Shown one piece after another: positions 52,811 through 60,329 of a stretch of DNA of 64,000 bases. Location: contig JAUJOT010000002.1 in the NCBI GenBank assembly GCA_030447505.1, positions 186,001-250,000 of the forward strand. The letters are read 5' to 3'. The position numbers were made by a program, and so were the translations under genes. This stretch comes from Solirubrobacteraceae bacterium (GTDB taxonomy: Bacteria; Actinomycetota; Thermoleophilia; Solirubrobacterales; Solirubrobacteraceae). Numbering within the stretch: position 1 is the stretch's first letter; every line of letters begins with the position of its first letter. The notes beneath the pieces were generated by a model. That model had not been told where the DNA came from, made no database searches, and saw only the letters and a list, made by a program, of their open reading frames with translations.

Positions 52811-54748
52811 TCAGGTCCCGGCGACCGCGCGTTCGGTCACGGTCGCCTCGATGCGCTCCGCGATCCGCTTGCCGGTGAAGCCGACCTCGGCGTGCAGGAT
52901 CGGCACCGGGCCGTGTGTGACGTAGCGGTCGGGCAGCCCGACGCGCAGGATGCGCGGGATCTCCTGGCCGCCGTCGTTGAGCGTCTCCCAGACCGCGCTG
53001 CCGAAGCCGCCCGCGAGCACACCCTCCTCGACGGTGACGAGCAGCTCGTGCTCCGCGGCGAGCTGGGCCATCAGCGCCTCGTCGATCGGCTTGGCGAAGC
53101 GCGCGTCGGCGACGGTGGCGTCGATCCCGCGCACGCTCAGGCGATCGGCGGCTTCCAGGCCCTTCGCGACGCCCGTGCCGTAACCGATGATCGCGACCTT
53201 GCCGTCGCCCTCGCGCAGGATCGCCCCGGTCCCGATCTCGATCGGCTCGGCGAACGCCGGCAACGGCACGCCGAGCGCCTCGCCGCGCGGGTAGCGCAGC
53301 GCGATCGGCCCGTCGTCGTAGAGCAGCGCGGTGCGCAGCATGTGGACGAGCATCGCCTCGTCGCGCGGTGCCATCAGCACGATGTTCGGCAGCGAGCGCA
53401 GGTAGGCGATGTCGAACACGCCGTGATGCGTCGGACCGTCGTCGCCGACGAGGCCGGCGCGATCGATCGCGAACACGACGTTGAGCTTCTGCAGGCAGAC
53501 GTCGTGGACGATCTGGTCGTAGGCGCGCTGCAGGAACGTCGAGTAGATCGCGGCGACCGGCTTGACGCCCTCCAGCGCGAGGCCGGAGGCGAACAGGGTC
53601 GCCTGCTGCTCGGCGATGCCGACGTCGAAGTAGCGCTCCGGAAGCTCCTTCTGCAGGATGTTCAGACCGGTGCCGGTGTTCATCGCGGCGGTGATCCCGA
53701 CGATCCGGCGGTCACGGCGGCACTCCTTGACGAGCGCCTCGCCGAAGACCGTCGTGAACTGCGGCGGCGGCTTGGGCAGCACGGGCTCGGCCGGGGCCGC
53801 GACGACGCCGTCCATGATCGATCTCGGCTTGGCGGCGTGCCAGCGCTCCATCCCCTCCAGTCCGCCCTCCTCGGCGGGTGCGAAGCCCTTGCCCTTGATC
53901 GTCGCGACGTGGACGACGACCGGCCGCTCGGCCGCCAGCGCGCTGCGCAGCGCGACGCGCAGCTCGTGGATGTCGTGGCCGTCGATGACGCCGGTGTAGG
54001 CCCAGCCGAGCTCCTCCCAGAACAGACCGGGCGCCCAGAACGCCTTGATCGACTCCTTCATCTGGGGGCCGAAGCGCTCGATCTGGCGCCCGACGCCCGG
54101 CAGCTCGCTGAGCCGCGTCTCGACGTTCTCGCGCGTGTGCCAGAGCTTGGGATGCAGGCGCACGCGGTTGAAGTAGCGCGACAGCGCGCCGACGTTCGGC
54201 GCGATCGACATCCCGTTGTCGTTGAGGACGACGACCATCGGCGTGCCCGCGCCGCCGGCCTGGTGGATCGCCTCGAACGCGACGCCGCCGGTCATCGCGC
54301 CGTCGCCGATGACGGCGACGACGTGGCCGGGATCGGGCACCTTGAGCGCGCGCATCGCCTCCTTGAGGCCGACCGCGTAGCCGATCGAGGTCGAGGCGTG
54401 GCCGGCGCCCATGATGTCGTGCTCGGACTCGCCCGTCGCGCAGAACGGCGCGAGGCCCTCGTACTGGCGGATCGTCGGCAGCTCGTCGCGGCGGCCCGTC
54501 AGGACCTTGTGCGGATAGGCCTGATGGCCGACGTCCCAGAGGATCTTGTCGCGCGGCGAGTCCAGCAGCGAGTGCAGCGCGACGGCGAGCTCGCAGGTAC
54601 CGAGGTTCGCCCCGAAGTGCCCGCCGATCTCGCCGACCGTGGCGATGATGTGCTCGCGCACCTCCTGCGCGACGCGCGCCAGCTCGTCCTCGTCGAGGCC
54701 GTGCAGGTCCTGCGGGCGGTCGATGCGTTGAAGCAGGGCCGGGGTCAT
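52811..54748 (-). CDS. dxs: 1-Deoxy-D-xylulose-5-phosphate synthase
   Basis: 645 residues, ATG at 54748. First step of the MEP isoprenoid pathway, also a thiamine and (in DXP-dependent organisms) pyridoxal precursor. TPP region: GGHFGANLGTCELAVALH, VIGDGAMTGGVAFEA with the Asp-Asn metal set. Transketolase part: FDVGIAEQQATLFASGLALEG, DDGPTHHGVFDIAYLR. ispA ends 7 bases before it. Confidence 0.98.
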   Translation of the reverse strand: MTPALLQRIDRPQDLHGLDEDELARVAQEVREHIIATVGEIGGHFGANLGTCELAVALHSLLDSPRDKILWDVGHQAYPHKVLTGRRDELPTIRQYEGLAPFCATGESEHDIMGAGHASTSIGYAVGLKEAMRALKVPDPGHVVAVIGDGAMTGGVAFEAIHQAGGAGTPMVVVLNDNGMSIAPNVGALSRYFNRVRLHPKLWHTRENVETRLSELPGVGRQIERFGPQMKESIKAFWAPGLFWEELGWAYTGVIDGHDIHELRVALRSALAAERPVVVHVATIKGKGFAPAEEGGLEGMERWHAAKPRSIMDGVVAAPAEPVLPKPPPQFTTVFGEALVKECRRDRRIVGITAAMNTGTGLNILQKELPERYFDVGIAEQQATLFASGLALEGVKPVAAIYSTFLQRAYDQIVHDVCLQKLNVVFAIDRAGLVGDDGPTHHGVFDIAYLRSLPNIVLMAPRDEAMLVHMLRTALLYDDGPIALRYPRGEALGVPLPAFAEPIEIGTGAILREGDGKVAIIGYGTGVAKGLEAADRLSVRGIDATVADARFAKPIDEALMAQLAAEHELLVTVEEGVLAGGFGSAVWETLNDGGQEIPRILRVGLPDRYVTHGPVPILHAEVGFTGKRIAERIEATVTERAVAGT

Positions 54749-54755
54749 CTGAGGC

Positions 54756-55625
54756 TCAGGAGGTGCGGGTGGCGATGAAATCGGTGATCTGCTCGAGCTC
54801 GCTCGCCCCGCCGGGAGCCGCCGAGGCCAGCGACGCGCGCGCCTGCCGATGCGAGCGCGCGGCGAGCTCGCGCGCGCCATCGAGTCCGAACTCGCTGACG
54901 TACGTGCGCTTGCCATGGCGCTCGTCGCTGCCCTGCGGCTTGCCGAGGGCGGCGTCGGTTCCCGTCACGTCGAGGATGTCGTCGACGATCTGAAAGAGCA
55001 CGCCGAGCTCGGATGCGAAGTCGCAATAGGCAGATGTATCTGGGCGGCTCATTCCGGCTATAAGCAATACGCACTCTACCGACGCGCAGATGAGCCTCCC
55101 GGTCTTCAGTTCGTGCAGGCGCCGCAGGTCCTCCGCCGTCTGCTGCTCGCCCGCGATGTCGAGGAACTGGCCGCCGACCATCCCGTTGACGCCGGTTGCG
55201 GCCGCCAGCTCGGCCATCGCGGCGAGGATCTTCGCGGGTTCGCCCTGCTGGTGGCGCAGGACGTGGCGGAACGCCTCGGCGTAGAGCGCGTCGCCCGCGA
55301 GGATCGCGACGTCCTCGCCGTAGGCGACGTGGGCGGTCGGCCGCCCGCGGCGCATGTCGTCGTCGTCCATCGCCGGCAGGTCGTCGTGGATCAGCGAGTA
55401 CGTGTGGATCAGCTCGAGCGCCGCGGCGAACGGCAGGAAGCGCCGCTCGTCGCCGCCGATCGAGCGGGCGGTGGCGAGGGCCAGCACCGGGCGGATGCGC
55501 TTGCCGCCGGCGAGCAGGCTGTAGCGCATCGTCTCGACGAGCCGTGCGATCCCCGGATCGTCGCTGAACGTCAGCCCGGCGAGCTCCTTCTCGACCAGGA
55601 GCTGCAGCTCCTCCGGGTACGCCAC
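54756..55625 (-). CDS. ispA: Short-chain polyprenyl diphosphate synthase (FPP/GGPP)
   Basis: 289 residues from GTG at 55625. Condenses IPP with allylic diphosphates. First Asp-rich motif DDLPAMDDDDMRRG, second motif QIVDDILDVTG with the K following later (RTYVSEFGLDGA). The D-x4-D form with SLIHDD context is that of bacterial FPP/GGPP synthases. Product chain length cannot be settled. Feeds from dxs directly downstream. Confidence 0.93.
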   Translation of the reverse strand: MAYPEELQLLVEKELAGLTFSDDPGIARLVETMRYSLLAGGKRIRPVLALATARSIGGDERRFLPFAAALELIHTYSLIHDDLPAMDDDDMRRGRPTAHVAYGEDVAILAGDALYAEAFRHVLRHQQGEPAKILAAMAELAAATGVNGMVGGQFLDIAGEQQTAEDLRRLHELKTGRLICASVECVLLIAGMSRPDTSAYCDFASELGVLFQIVDDILDVTGTDAALGKPQGSDERHGKRTYVSEFGLDGARELAARSHRQARASLASAAPGGASELEQITDFIATRTS

Positions 55626-55684
55626 TACGACCGCACGCCGTTGCTCGCCGCAGCCCTGATGGCAGACCTCATCGCCTCTCCTCG

Positions 55685-55894
55685 CTACAGGAGCGTGTCC
55701 TGGCCCGGCCGCGGCTCGCGCTCTGCCTCGCGAGCGCGGCGCTCGAGCTCGGCCGAGGCCTGTGAGGCGAGCGAGGCGCAGTCCTCCACGAGCGTCGCGG
55801 CGGCGTCGGCGCTCAGGTCGCCGCTGCGCAGCTGCTCGGCCGCACGATCGAGACGGCCGACGAGTTCGTCGAGGGTGGCGTCGGCTTCGCTCAT
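55685..55894 (-). CDS. xseB: Exodeoxyribonuclease VII small subunit-like protein
   Basis: 69 residues. The helical-hairpin pattern LDELVGRLDRAAEQLRSGDL followed by ADAAATLVEDCASLASQA fits XseB, and its position between nusB and ispA is the usual place. No large subunit (xseA) lies next to it, unlike most genomes. The ATG overlaps the nusB stop (ATGA). Assignment rests on short helical similarity. Confidence 0.65.
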   Translation of the reverse strand: MSEADATLDELVGRLDRAAEQLRSGDLSADAAATLVEDCASLASQASAELERRAREAEREPRPGQDTLL

Positions 55895-56304
55895 CGCGGC
55901 GGCCGATTGTCGCCCATCTCGCGATGGATGGCCGCGAGCACGCCGTTGACGAAGCTCGGGGCGTCGGCGCCGGAGTAGGTCTTGGCGAGCTCGACGGCCT
56001 CGTCGATCGCCCCCTCGGCAGGGATCGGCGTGTCCGCCGGCGCCGCGTCGGGGTGCAGCATCTCCAGCAGCGCGACGCGCATGATCGCCTTCTCCAGCGG
56101 CGCGATGCGGTCGATCGACCAGCCCTTGGCGTGGCGCGCGACGAGCGCGTCGAGCTCGTCCTCGCGGTCCTGCGCGGCATGCGCGAGCGCTTTCGTGAAC
56201 AGCGACGCGTTGCGCTCGAAGACGTCCTCGAGCTCGCGCTCGGTCAGCTCGGCCTGGTAGAGCGCGAAGACGGCGGCCCTGCGCTGATCTGTCCTGCGCG
56301 ACAC
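55891..56304 (-). CDS. nusB: Transcription antitermination factor NusB
   Basis: 137 residues. All-helical RNA-binding protein that with S10 binds boxA of rRNA leaders. Seen: RRTDQRRAAVFALYQAEL, IDRIAPLEKAIMRVALLEML, AIDEAVELAKTYSGADAPSFVNGVL. Standard length. Follows efp by 15 bases, a conserved actinobacterial/Firmicute order. Confidence 0.94.
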   Translation of the reverse strand: MSRRTDQRRAAVFALYQAELTERELEDVFERNASLFTKALAHAAQDREDELDALVARHAKGWSIDRIAPLEKAIMRVALLEMLHPDAAPADTPIPAEGAIDEAVELAKTYSGADAPSFVNGVLAAIHREMGDNRPPR

Positions 56305-56319
56305 GCGGGGCCGGTGCCG

Positions 56320-56880
56320 TCAGGCGCGGGACATGTAGTCGCCGGTCGCCGTCTGCACCTTGATGCGATCGCCGATGTTGACGAACAGCGGCACGCGCAC
56401 CTTCGCGCCCGTCTCCAGCGTCGCGGGCTTGTCGCCGCCGCCCGAGGCGGTGTCGCCGCGCAGGCCGGGCTCCGTCTCGGTGACCTCGAGCTCGACGGAG
56501 GACGGAAGCTGGAGGTCGCCGGGGTTGCCGTCGATGAACAGCACGTCGACGGCGTCGTTGGCCTTCGTCCAGCGCAGCGCCTCGGCGACCGAGGACTCGG
56601 GGACGGCGATCTGCTCGTAGGACTCAGCGTCCATGAAGTGCGCGTCGGTTCCGTCTGTGTAGAGGAACTGCATCTTGCGCGCCTCGGTGTGCACGGAGCG
56701 GAACTTCTCGCCGGCGCGGAAGGTCTTGTCGATGACGTTTCCGTCGCTGGCGCGGCGCAGCTTCGTACGCACGAACGCGCCGCCCTTGCCGGGCTTGACG
56801 TGCTGGAACTCGAGGACCTTGAAGATCGTCCCGTCGACCTCGATGTGGTTCCCGTTCTTCAACTGGTTGGTACTGATCAT
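56320..56880 (-). CDS. efp: Elongation factor P
   Basis: 186 residues. Rescues ribosomes stalled on polyproline. Three beta domains: KOW-like N-terminus with tip Lys32 in VKPGKGGAFVRTKL, OB domain (FLYTDGTDAHFMDAESYEQ), C-terminal LETGAKVRVPLFVNIGDRI. The window has many proline-rich proteins, so it matters here. A modification enzyme is not visible nearby. Confidence 0.97.
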   Translation of the reverse strand: MISTNQLKNGNHIEVDGTIFKVLEFQHVKPGKGGAFVRTKLRRASDGNVIDKTFRAGEKFRSVHTEARKMQFLYTDGTDAHFMDAESYEQIAVPESSVAEALRWTKANDAVDVLFIDGNPGDLQLPSSVELEVTETEPGLRGDTASGGGDKPATLETGAKVRVPLFVNIGDRIKVQTATGDYMSRA

Positions 56881-56889
56881 GGCTGCGCG

Positions 56890-57816
56890 TCAGTGTAGGG
56901 CGCGCCTGCGGCTTCGAGCCTGCGGATCAAGCTGGCGCGGCTCTTGGATCGCCTGTTCGAGGGTGGTGCGGAGCACGCGCTCGCCGGCGGCCTCGAGAGC
57001 GGCCTGGCGGGCGGCGTCGAGCTCGTTGGCGAGCGGGCCGTCGTGCCACGCGCTGTCGATCTCGACGATCAGCTGCTGCGCCGGCCAGCGGAGGTCGGGG
57101 TAGTAGGCGGTGTCGGCGATCGCCAGGCGCTGGTTGACGTCCGGATGCTCGAAGCCGGCGTCGAGGACGAGGTCGAGCACGACATCCTCGTGCGCGCTGT
57201 AGGTCGGCGCGGCGCCCGTGGCGATGATCGCGGCGAGCCTGCGCGTGGCGCGGTGACCGTTGGCGCGGCGCAGGACGTCGGCGATCTGGCGGACGTTCGT
57301 CGCGCGCTCGGCCTGGGCTTGGCGCACGGCGCGCTTGAGCCGGCGATCGCTGAGCTGCGGCGCGATCTCGAGCAGGGCTCGTGCGGCTGTGGTCGTCGGG
57401 ATCCCCTCCACGCGCGTGACGTCGCGCGGGTCCAGCGCGCGTGGGCGGTGAAAGCGCAGGCCGGGGCGGCTGCGCCCGCCGCTGCCTGGAACAGAGACGT
57501 CGACGCAGCGGCCGTCCCAGCGCACGAAGCCGTGCAGCGTCGAAGACGTCCAGTGGCTGGCGACCGCCGTCTCGCCACCCGCGAGGACTGCAGCCGTGAT
57601 CTGCGCGAGCAGCCCGCCGCCGGTGTGGCCGACGGCGTAGACGCCGCTGTGGAGGCGGTGCAGGTGCCCCTTGTGCACGCGCCGGCGGATCGCCGCGTCG
57701 TCGAGCCCGCACGCGACGAGCTGATCGAACCGGATCCGGCCGTGCTGGCGCTCCGCGACCTCCGCGACCCGTCGGTCGCACGGTGTGTCGAATCGTCGTC
57801 GCGGGGCGACGGTCAT
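56890..57816 (-). CDS. AbiEi-like N-terminal domain plus DUF559/Vsr-like endonuclease domain
   Basis: 308 residues. N-terminal winged helix (AERQHGRIRFDQLVACGLD, IRRRVHKGHLHRLHSGVYAV) is the type IV antitoxin AbiEi domain. The C-terminal 110 residues (AHEDVVLDLVLDAGFEHPDVNQRL, LRWPAQQLIVEIDSAWHDG) match the PD-(D/E)XK-like DUF559 fold with the E-I-D strand. No AbiEii toxin gene is adjacent, so toxin-antitoxin activity is doubtful. The only start available, ATG 57816, lies inside a 45-bp palindromic repeat. Confidence 0.8.
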   Translation of the reverse strand: MTVAPRRRFDTPCDRRVAEVAERQHGRIRFDQLVACGLDDAAIRRRVHKGHLHRLHSGVYAVGHTGGGLLAQITAAVLAGGETAVASHWTSSTLHGFVRWDGRCVDVSVPGSGGRSRPGLRFHRPRALDPRDVTRVEGIPTTTAARALLEIAPQLSDRRLKRAVRQAQAERATNVRQIADVLRRANGHRATRRLAAIIATGAAPTYSAHEDVVLDLVLDAGFEHPDVNQRLAIADTAYYPDLRWPAQQLIVEIDSAWHDGPLANELDAARQAALEAAGERVLRTTLEQAIQEPRQLDPQARSRRRALH

Positions 57817-57826
57817 TCGTCACACC
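57782..57826. repeat. 45-bp palindromic repeat, copy 1
   Basis: Imperfect palindrome beginning GGTGTGTCGAATCG and ending ATTCGTCACACC; 40 of 45 positions match copy 2. It contains the ATG of the AbiEi/DUF559 gene. REP-like. Confidence 0.75.
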
Positions 57827-57943
57827 CTTCGCTGCTGCGGTCGTATGGCATCGCCTGAGCCTCGTCGCGAGGTGGTGACGAAACCAGACGAGATCGCAAC
57901 CAATCGCCAGCGCAACTGCGACGCGCGCAGCCGTCGGGGCGGG

Positions 57944-57988
57944 GGTGTGGCGAATCGTCGTCGCCTGGCGACGGTTGTTCGTCACACC
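57944..57988. repeat. 45-bp palindromic repeat, copy 2
   Basis: GGTGTGGCGAATCG ... TGTTCGTCACACC; 17 of 22 base pairs possible between arms with a single-base centre. Same orientation as copy 1, 162 bases away. The 117 bases between copies hold no ORF. Confidence 0.75.
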
Positions 57989-58039
57989 TCTGCGGCCGCG
58001 CGCTGCTGACGACGGCGTGCGCTCGTGCCGCGGCTGACG

Positions 58040-58399
58040 CTACTCCCCCGCTGCATCCTGCTCGGCGTCCCGCGCCGCCACCGCGCGCTTGGCGGCGAAC
58101 ACGCGCCAGGCGTCCTCGATCAGCTCCCCCAGCTCGACCGGATCGACGGCCTCCAGGCGCACGAGCACGTACGGCCAGCCGTCGTAGTGCGGGGTCGTGA
58201 AGAACACGCCGGGATCGCCCTGCAGCAGCGCCTCGCGCTCGCCCATGTCCGTCACGCGGACGACGAGCGCGTCGGGGTTCGTGCGCAGCCGGCACATGCC
58301 CTTGCCGCGCACGCGCAGCGCCGGCGTCCCGTACGAGGTCCCGACCTCCACCCCCGGCAACCGCGTCCCGATCGCGACGACGTCCTCCCAGCTCGCCAT
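58040..58399 (-). CDS. MmcQ/YjbR-family protein
   Basis: 119 residues from ATG at 58399, fixed by a TACCTT -10 box 6 bases before it. Family signatures: SWEDVVAIGTRLPGVEVGTS, GTPALRVRGKGMCRL, VFFTTPHYDGWPYVLVRLE and a C-terminal LIEDAWRVFAAKRAV. DNA-binding-like (cyaY-type) fold; the role in the cell is not known. Divergent from the OsmC-like gene. Confidence 0.88.
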   Translation of the reverse strand: MASWEDVVAIGTRLPGVEVGTSYGTPALRVRGKGMCRLRTNPDALVVRVTDMGEREALLQGDPGVFFTTPHYDGWPYVLVRLEAVDPVELGELIEDAWRVFAAKRAVAARDAEQDAAGE

Positions 58400-58405
58400 C
58401 GCGAC

Positions 58406-58411
58406 AAGGTA
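58406..58411 (-). promoter_or_regulatory. -10 box (TACCTT) of the MmcQ/YjbR gene
   Basis: TANNNT match 6 bases before ATG 58399; its TA is shared in the opposite orientation with the -10 of the divergent gene. Confidence 0.5.
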
Positions 58412-58415
58412 GCGT
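58410..58415 (+). promoter_or_regulatory. -10 box (TAGCGT) of the OsmC-like gene
   Basis: TANNNT match 8 bases before ATG 58424; overlaps the minus-strand -10 box by two bases. Confidence 0.5.
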
Positions 58416-58423
58416 CCGGACGC

Positions 58424-58933
58424 ATGGACCGCGACGCGCTGCGCGCCCTCCAGGCGCCACTGAAGGAGCGCTACGCCACCGAGCCCGAGCAGGCGCGCGT
58501 CACCCTGACCGCGACGGGCGCGCTCGACGACGAGATCGCCTGCAACGTCCGCACCGGCCGCGCGCTGGCGAAGGCCGGGCTGCACCCCGCGACAGGCGGC
58601 GACGGCAGCCTGCTGTGCTCCGGCGACATGCTGCTCGAGGCGCTCGTGGCCTGCGCCGGCGTGACGCTCAAGGCAGTCGCGACCGCGCTCGAGATCCCGC
58701 TCGCCGGCGCCACGATCACCGCCGACGGCGCGCTCGACTTCCGCGGAACGCTCGGCGTCGACCGCCAGGCGCCGGTCGGCTTCACCGACATCGCGCTGCG
58801 CTTCGAGCTCGACGCCCCCGGCGCGAGCGAGGAGCAGCTCGCGACGCTGCTCAAGCTCACGGAGCGCTACTGCGTCGTGCTGCAGACCCTGCGCAGCGCG
58901 ACCCCCACCACCGCACGCATCGCGCGGGCCTGA
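58424..58933 (+). CDS. OsmC-family peroxide-detoxifying protein
   Basis: 169 residues, ATG at 58424. OsmC/Ohr fold with the two reactive cysteines in SGDMLLEALVACAGVTLKAV and ERYCVVLQTLR. Such proteins reduce organic hydroperoxides with dihydrolipoamide-type partners. The N-terminal strand (ARVTLTATGALDDEIACNV) is usual. Convergent with the small gene that follows the alpha/beta hydrolase. Confidence 0.9.
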   Translation: MDRDALRALQAPLKERYATEPEQARVTLTATGALDDEIACNVRTGRALAKAGLHPATGGDGSLLCSGDMLLEALVACAGVTLKAVATALEIPLAGATITADGALDFRGTLGVDRQAPVGFTDIALRFELDAPGASEEQLATLLKLTERYCVVLQTLRSATPTTARIARA

Positions 58934-58939
58934 GCGCCG

Positions 58940-59281
58940 CTACTCGGCGGCGATCGCCGGCTTCGTCTCGGCAGCCCGCCGGCGGTGCGACTCGCAGTAG
59001 GCCTCCGAGCGGAAGTGCAGCAGCGGGTCGTCGGACAGCTCGATGCCGGCCGGCATCCGCGTCGGGTCGAAGACCCCGTCCTCGACGAGGTCCTGGTCAT
59101 CGTGCAGGCGGTCGATCGCGAGCTGCCCGGCGACGATCTGCGGGCGGCTCTCGGGCACAGCCGGCGCGGGTCGTCGAACAGCCTGTTCCTCGCCTCGAGG
59201 GCCTCTGGGACAGTGCGCGGTCGCGAACATGAACGCCATCACGAGGCGCGGCGCGTCGGGCGAGACGGCGGGCAGCGTCAT
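58940..59281 (-). CDS. Small protein resembling a catalase-family C-terminal piece
   Basis: 113 residues; ATG overlaps the hydrolase stop (ATGA). Segments DGVFDPTRMPAGIELSDDPLL and FRSEAYCESHRRR (quoted separately) recall the region of heme catalase/SrpA-type proteins around the proximal side, but the heme-binding Tyr motif and the barrel are absent. It may be a relic, or a small protein with an independent role tied to the GMC operon. Low certainty. Confidence 0.5.
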   Translation of the reverse strand: MTLPAVSPDAPRLVMAFMFATAHCPRGPRGEEQAVRRPAPAVPESRPQIVAGQLAIDRLHDDQDLVEDGVFDPTRMPAGIELSDDPLLHFRSEAYCESHRRRAAETKPAIAAE

Positions 59282-60321
59282 TCGGCGCGGGCGAGCTCGC
59301 CGAGGATGATCGGATGCCAATCCCTCGCCGCGTGCTCGCCGACGAACACGTCCAGGTGCCCGTAGCCCGGCACGATGTGGATCGTATGACGGCCCGGATC
59401 GCGCTTCTCGAACCACTCGAAGGTGCGCATCTGGCTCTCCGGCAGGAAGCAGTTGTTGCGCCCGCCGGTGACGAACGAGAAGCGCGCGTCGGTCAGCGGC
59501 GCCTGCGCGACGAAGCTCTCGGGCAGCTCGGGGCGGCCCTCGACGCTGACGAGATGGCCGCGCTGGACGCACGTGGCGATCTGCTTGAAGAACGTCAGCG
59601 GCGCCGGCCCGAACTCGCCCTTCGTCCACTCGTGCGTGGCGGGGCTGAGCTGCTCGTGCGTCCACAGCGTCGGGTTGCCGGCGCCGAACATGAAGCTCGA
59701 GACCTTGCAGACGCCGTTGTCGCAGGCGCGGCGCGAGAGCTTGCAGTAGGCCGTCAGCGCCTTGGGCAGCAGCCACGGCGCGTCCTTCTCGCCCCACTGC
59801 GGGTCCAGGTAGCCGAGCACCCGCGAGACCGGCGGGACGATGTAGTCGAGCTTGAACTTCGCCATCCGCGTGACGACCGGATGCAGCGAGACGGCGCTGG
59901 CGACGATCGTGCGCACCTCGGGCAGCAGCCCCGCGCAGGCGGACATCATGAAGCTCGTCGAGCCCTGGCAGTGGGTGATCGCCTGGATCGAGTCGGCGCC
60001 GGTCAGCTCGACGACCTTCCTGACGGCGACGGGATGGTCGAGCACGGCGCCCTGGTCGAGCGTCCATGTGTTGTTGGGCACGTCCATGCTCGCCCGCCAG
60101 GTCTCCATCCAGACGTCGTAGCCCTCGTCGACGAGCGCCTCGATCAGCGTGCGCGGCGTCGGTGGGCGCCAGATCTCCGTGCGCACCCCGACGCCGTGGA
60201 CCAGCAGCACCGGACCCTTGGTGGGCTCGCGCGGACCGCGGACGTGGATCAGGTTGCACGGGACCCCGTCCGCGACGTCGAGCGCGATCAGCTCGTCGGT
60301 GTGAGCGGCGGCGGTCGTCAC
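59278..60321 (-). CDS. Alpha/beta-hydrolase linked to GMC oxidoreductase (lipid/sterol type)
   Basis: 347 residues from GTG at 60321. Fold blocks: VLLVHGVGVRTEIWRPP (oxyanion strand), ITHCQGSTSFMMSACAGL, where the nucleophile elbow is H-C-Q-G-S with Cys in the usual Ser place, LHPVVTRMAKFKLDYIVPP, and IHIVPGYGHLDVFVGEHA with the catalytic His. The Cys nucleophile is like that of polyhydroxyalkanoate synthases. Eight bases after the GMC gene. Likely acts on the oxidised product of that enzyme. Confidence 0.85.
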   Translation of the reverse strand: MTTAAAHTDELIALDVADGVPCNLIHVRGPREPTKGPVLLVHGVGVRTEIWRPPTPRTLIEALVDEGYDVWMETWRASMDVPNNTWTLDQGAVLDHPVAVRKVVELTGADSIQAITHCQGSTSFMMSACAGLLPEVRTIVASAVSLHPVVTRMAKFKLDYIVPPVSRVLGYLDPQWGEKDAPWLLPKALTAYCKLSRRACDNGVCKVSSFMFGAGNPTLWTHEQLSPATHEWTKGEFGPAPLTFFKQIATCVQRGHLVSVEGRPELPESFVAQAPLTDARFSFVTGGRNNCFLPESQMRTFEWFEKRDPGRHTIHIVPGYGHLDVFVGEHAARDWHPIILGELARAE

Positions 60322-60329
60322 CCTGCCGG

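Noticed and set aside
56890-57816. Complete type IV toxin-antitoxin system
   Set aside because: Only the AbiEi-like domain is present; neighbours are efp and gene-less repeats, with no AbiEii nucleotidyltransferase toxin.
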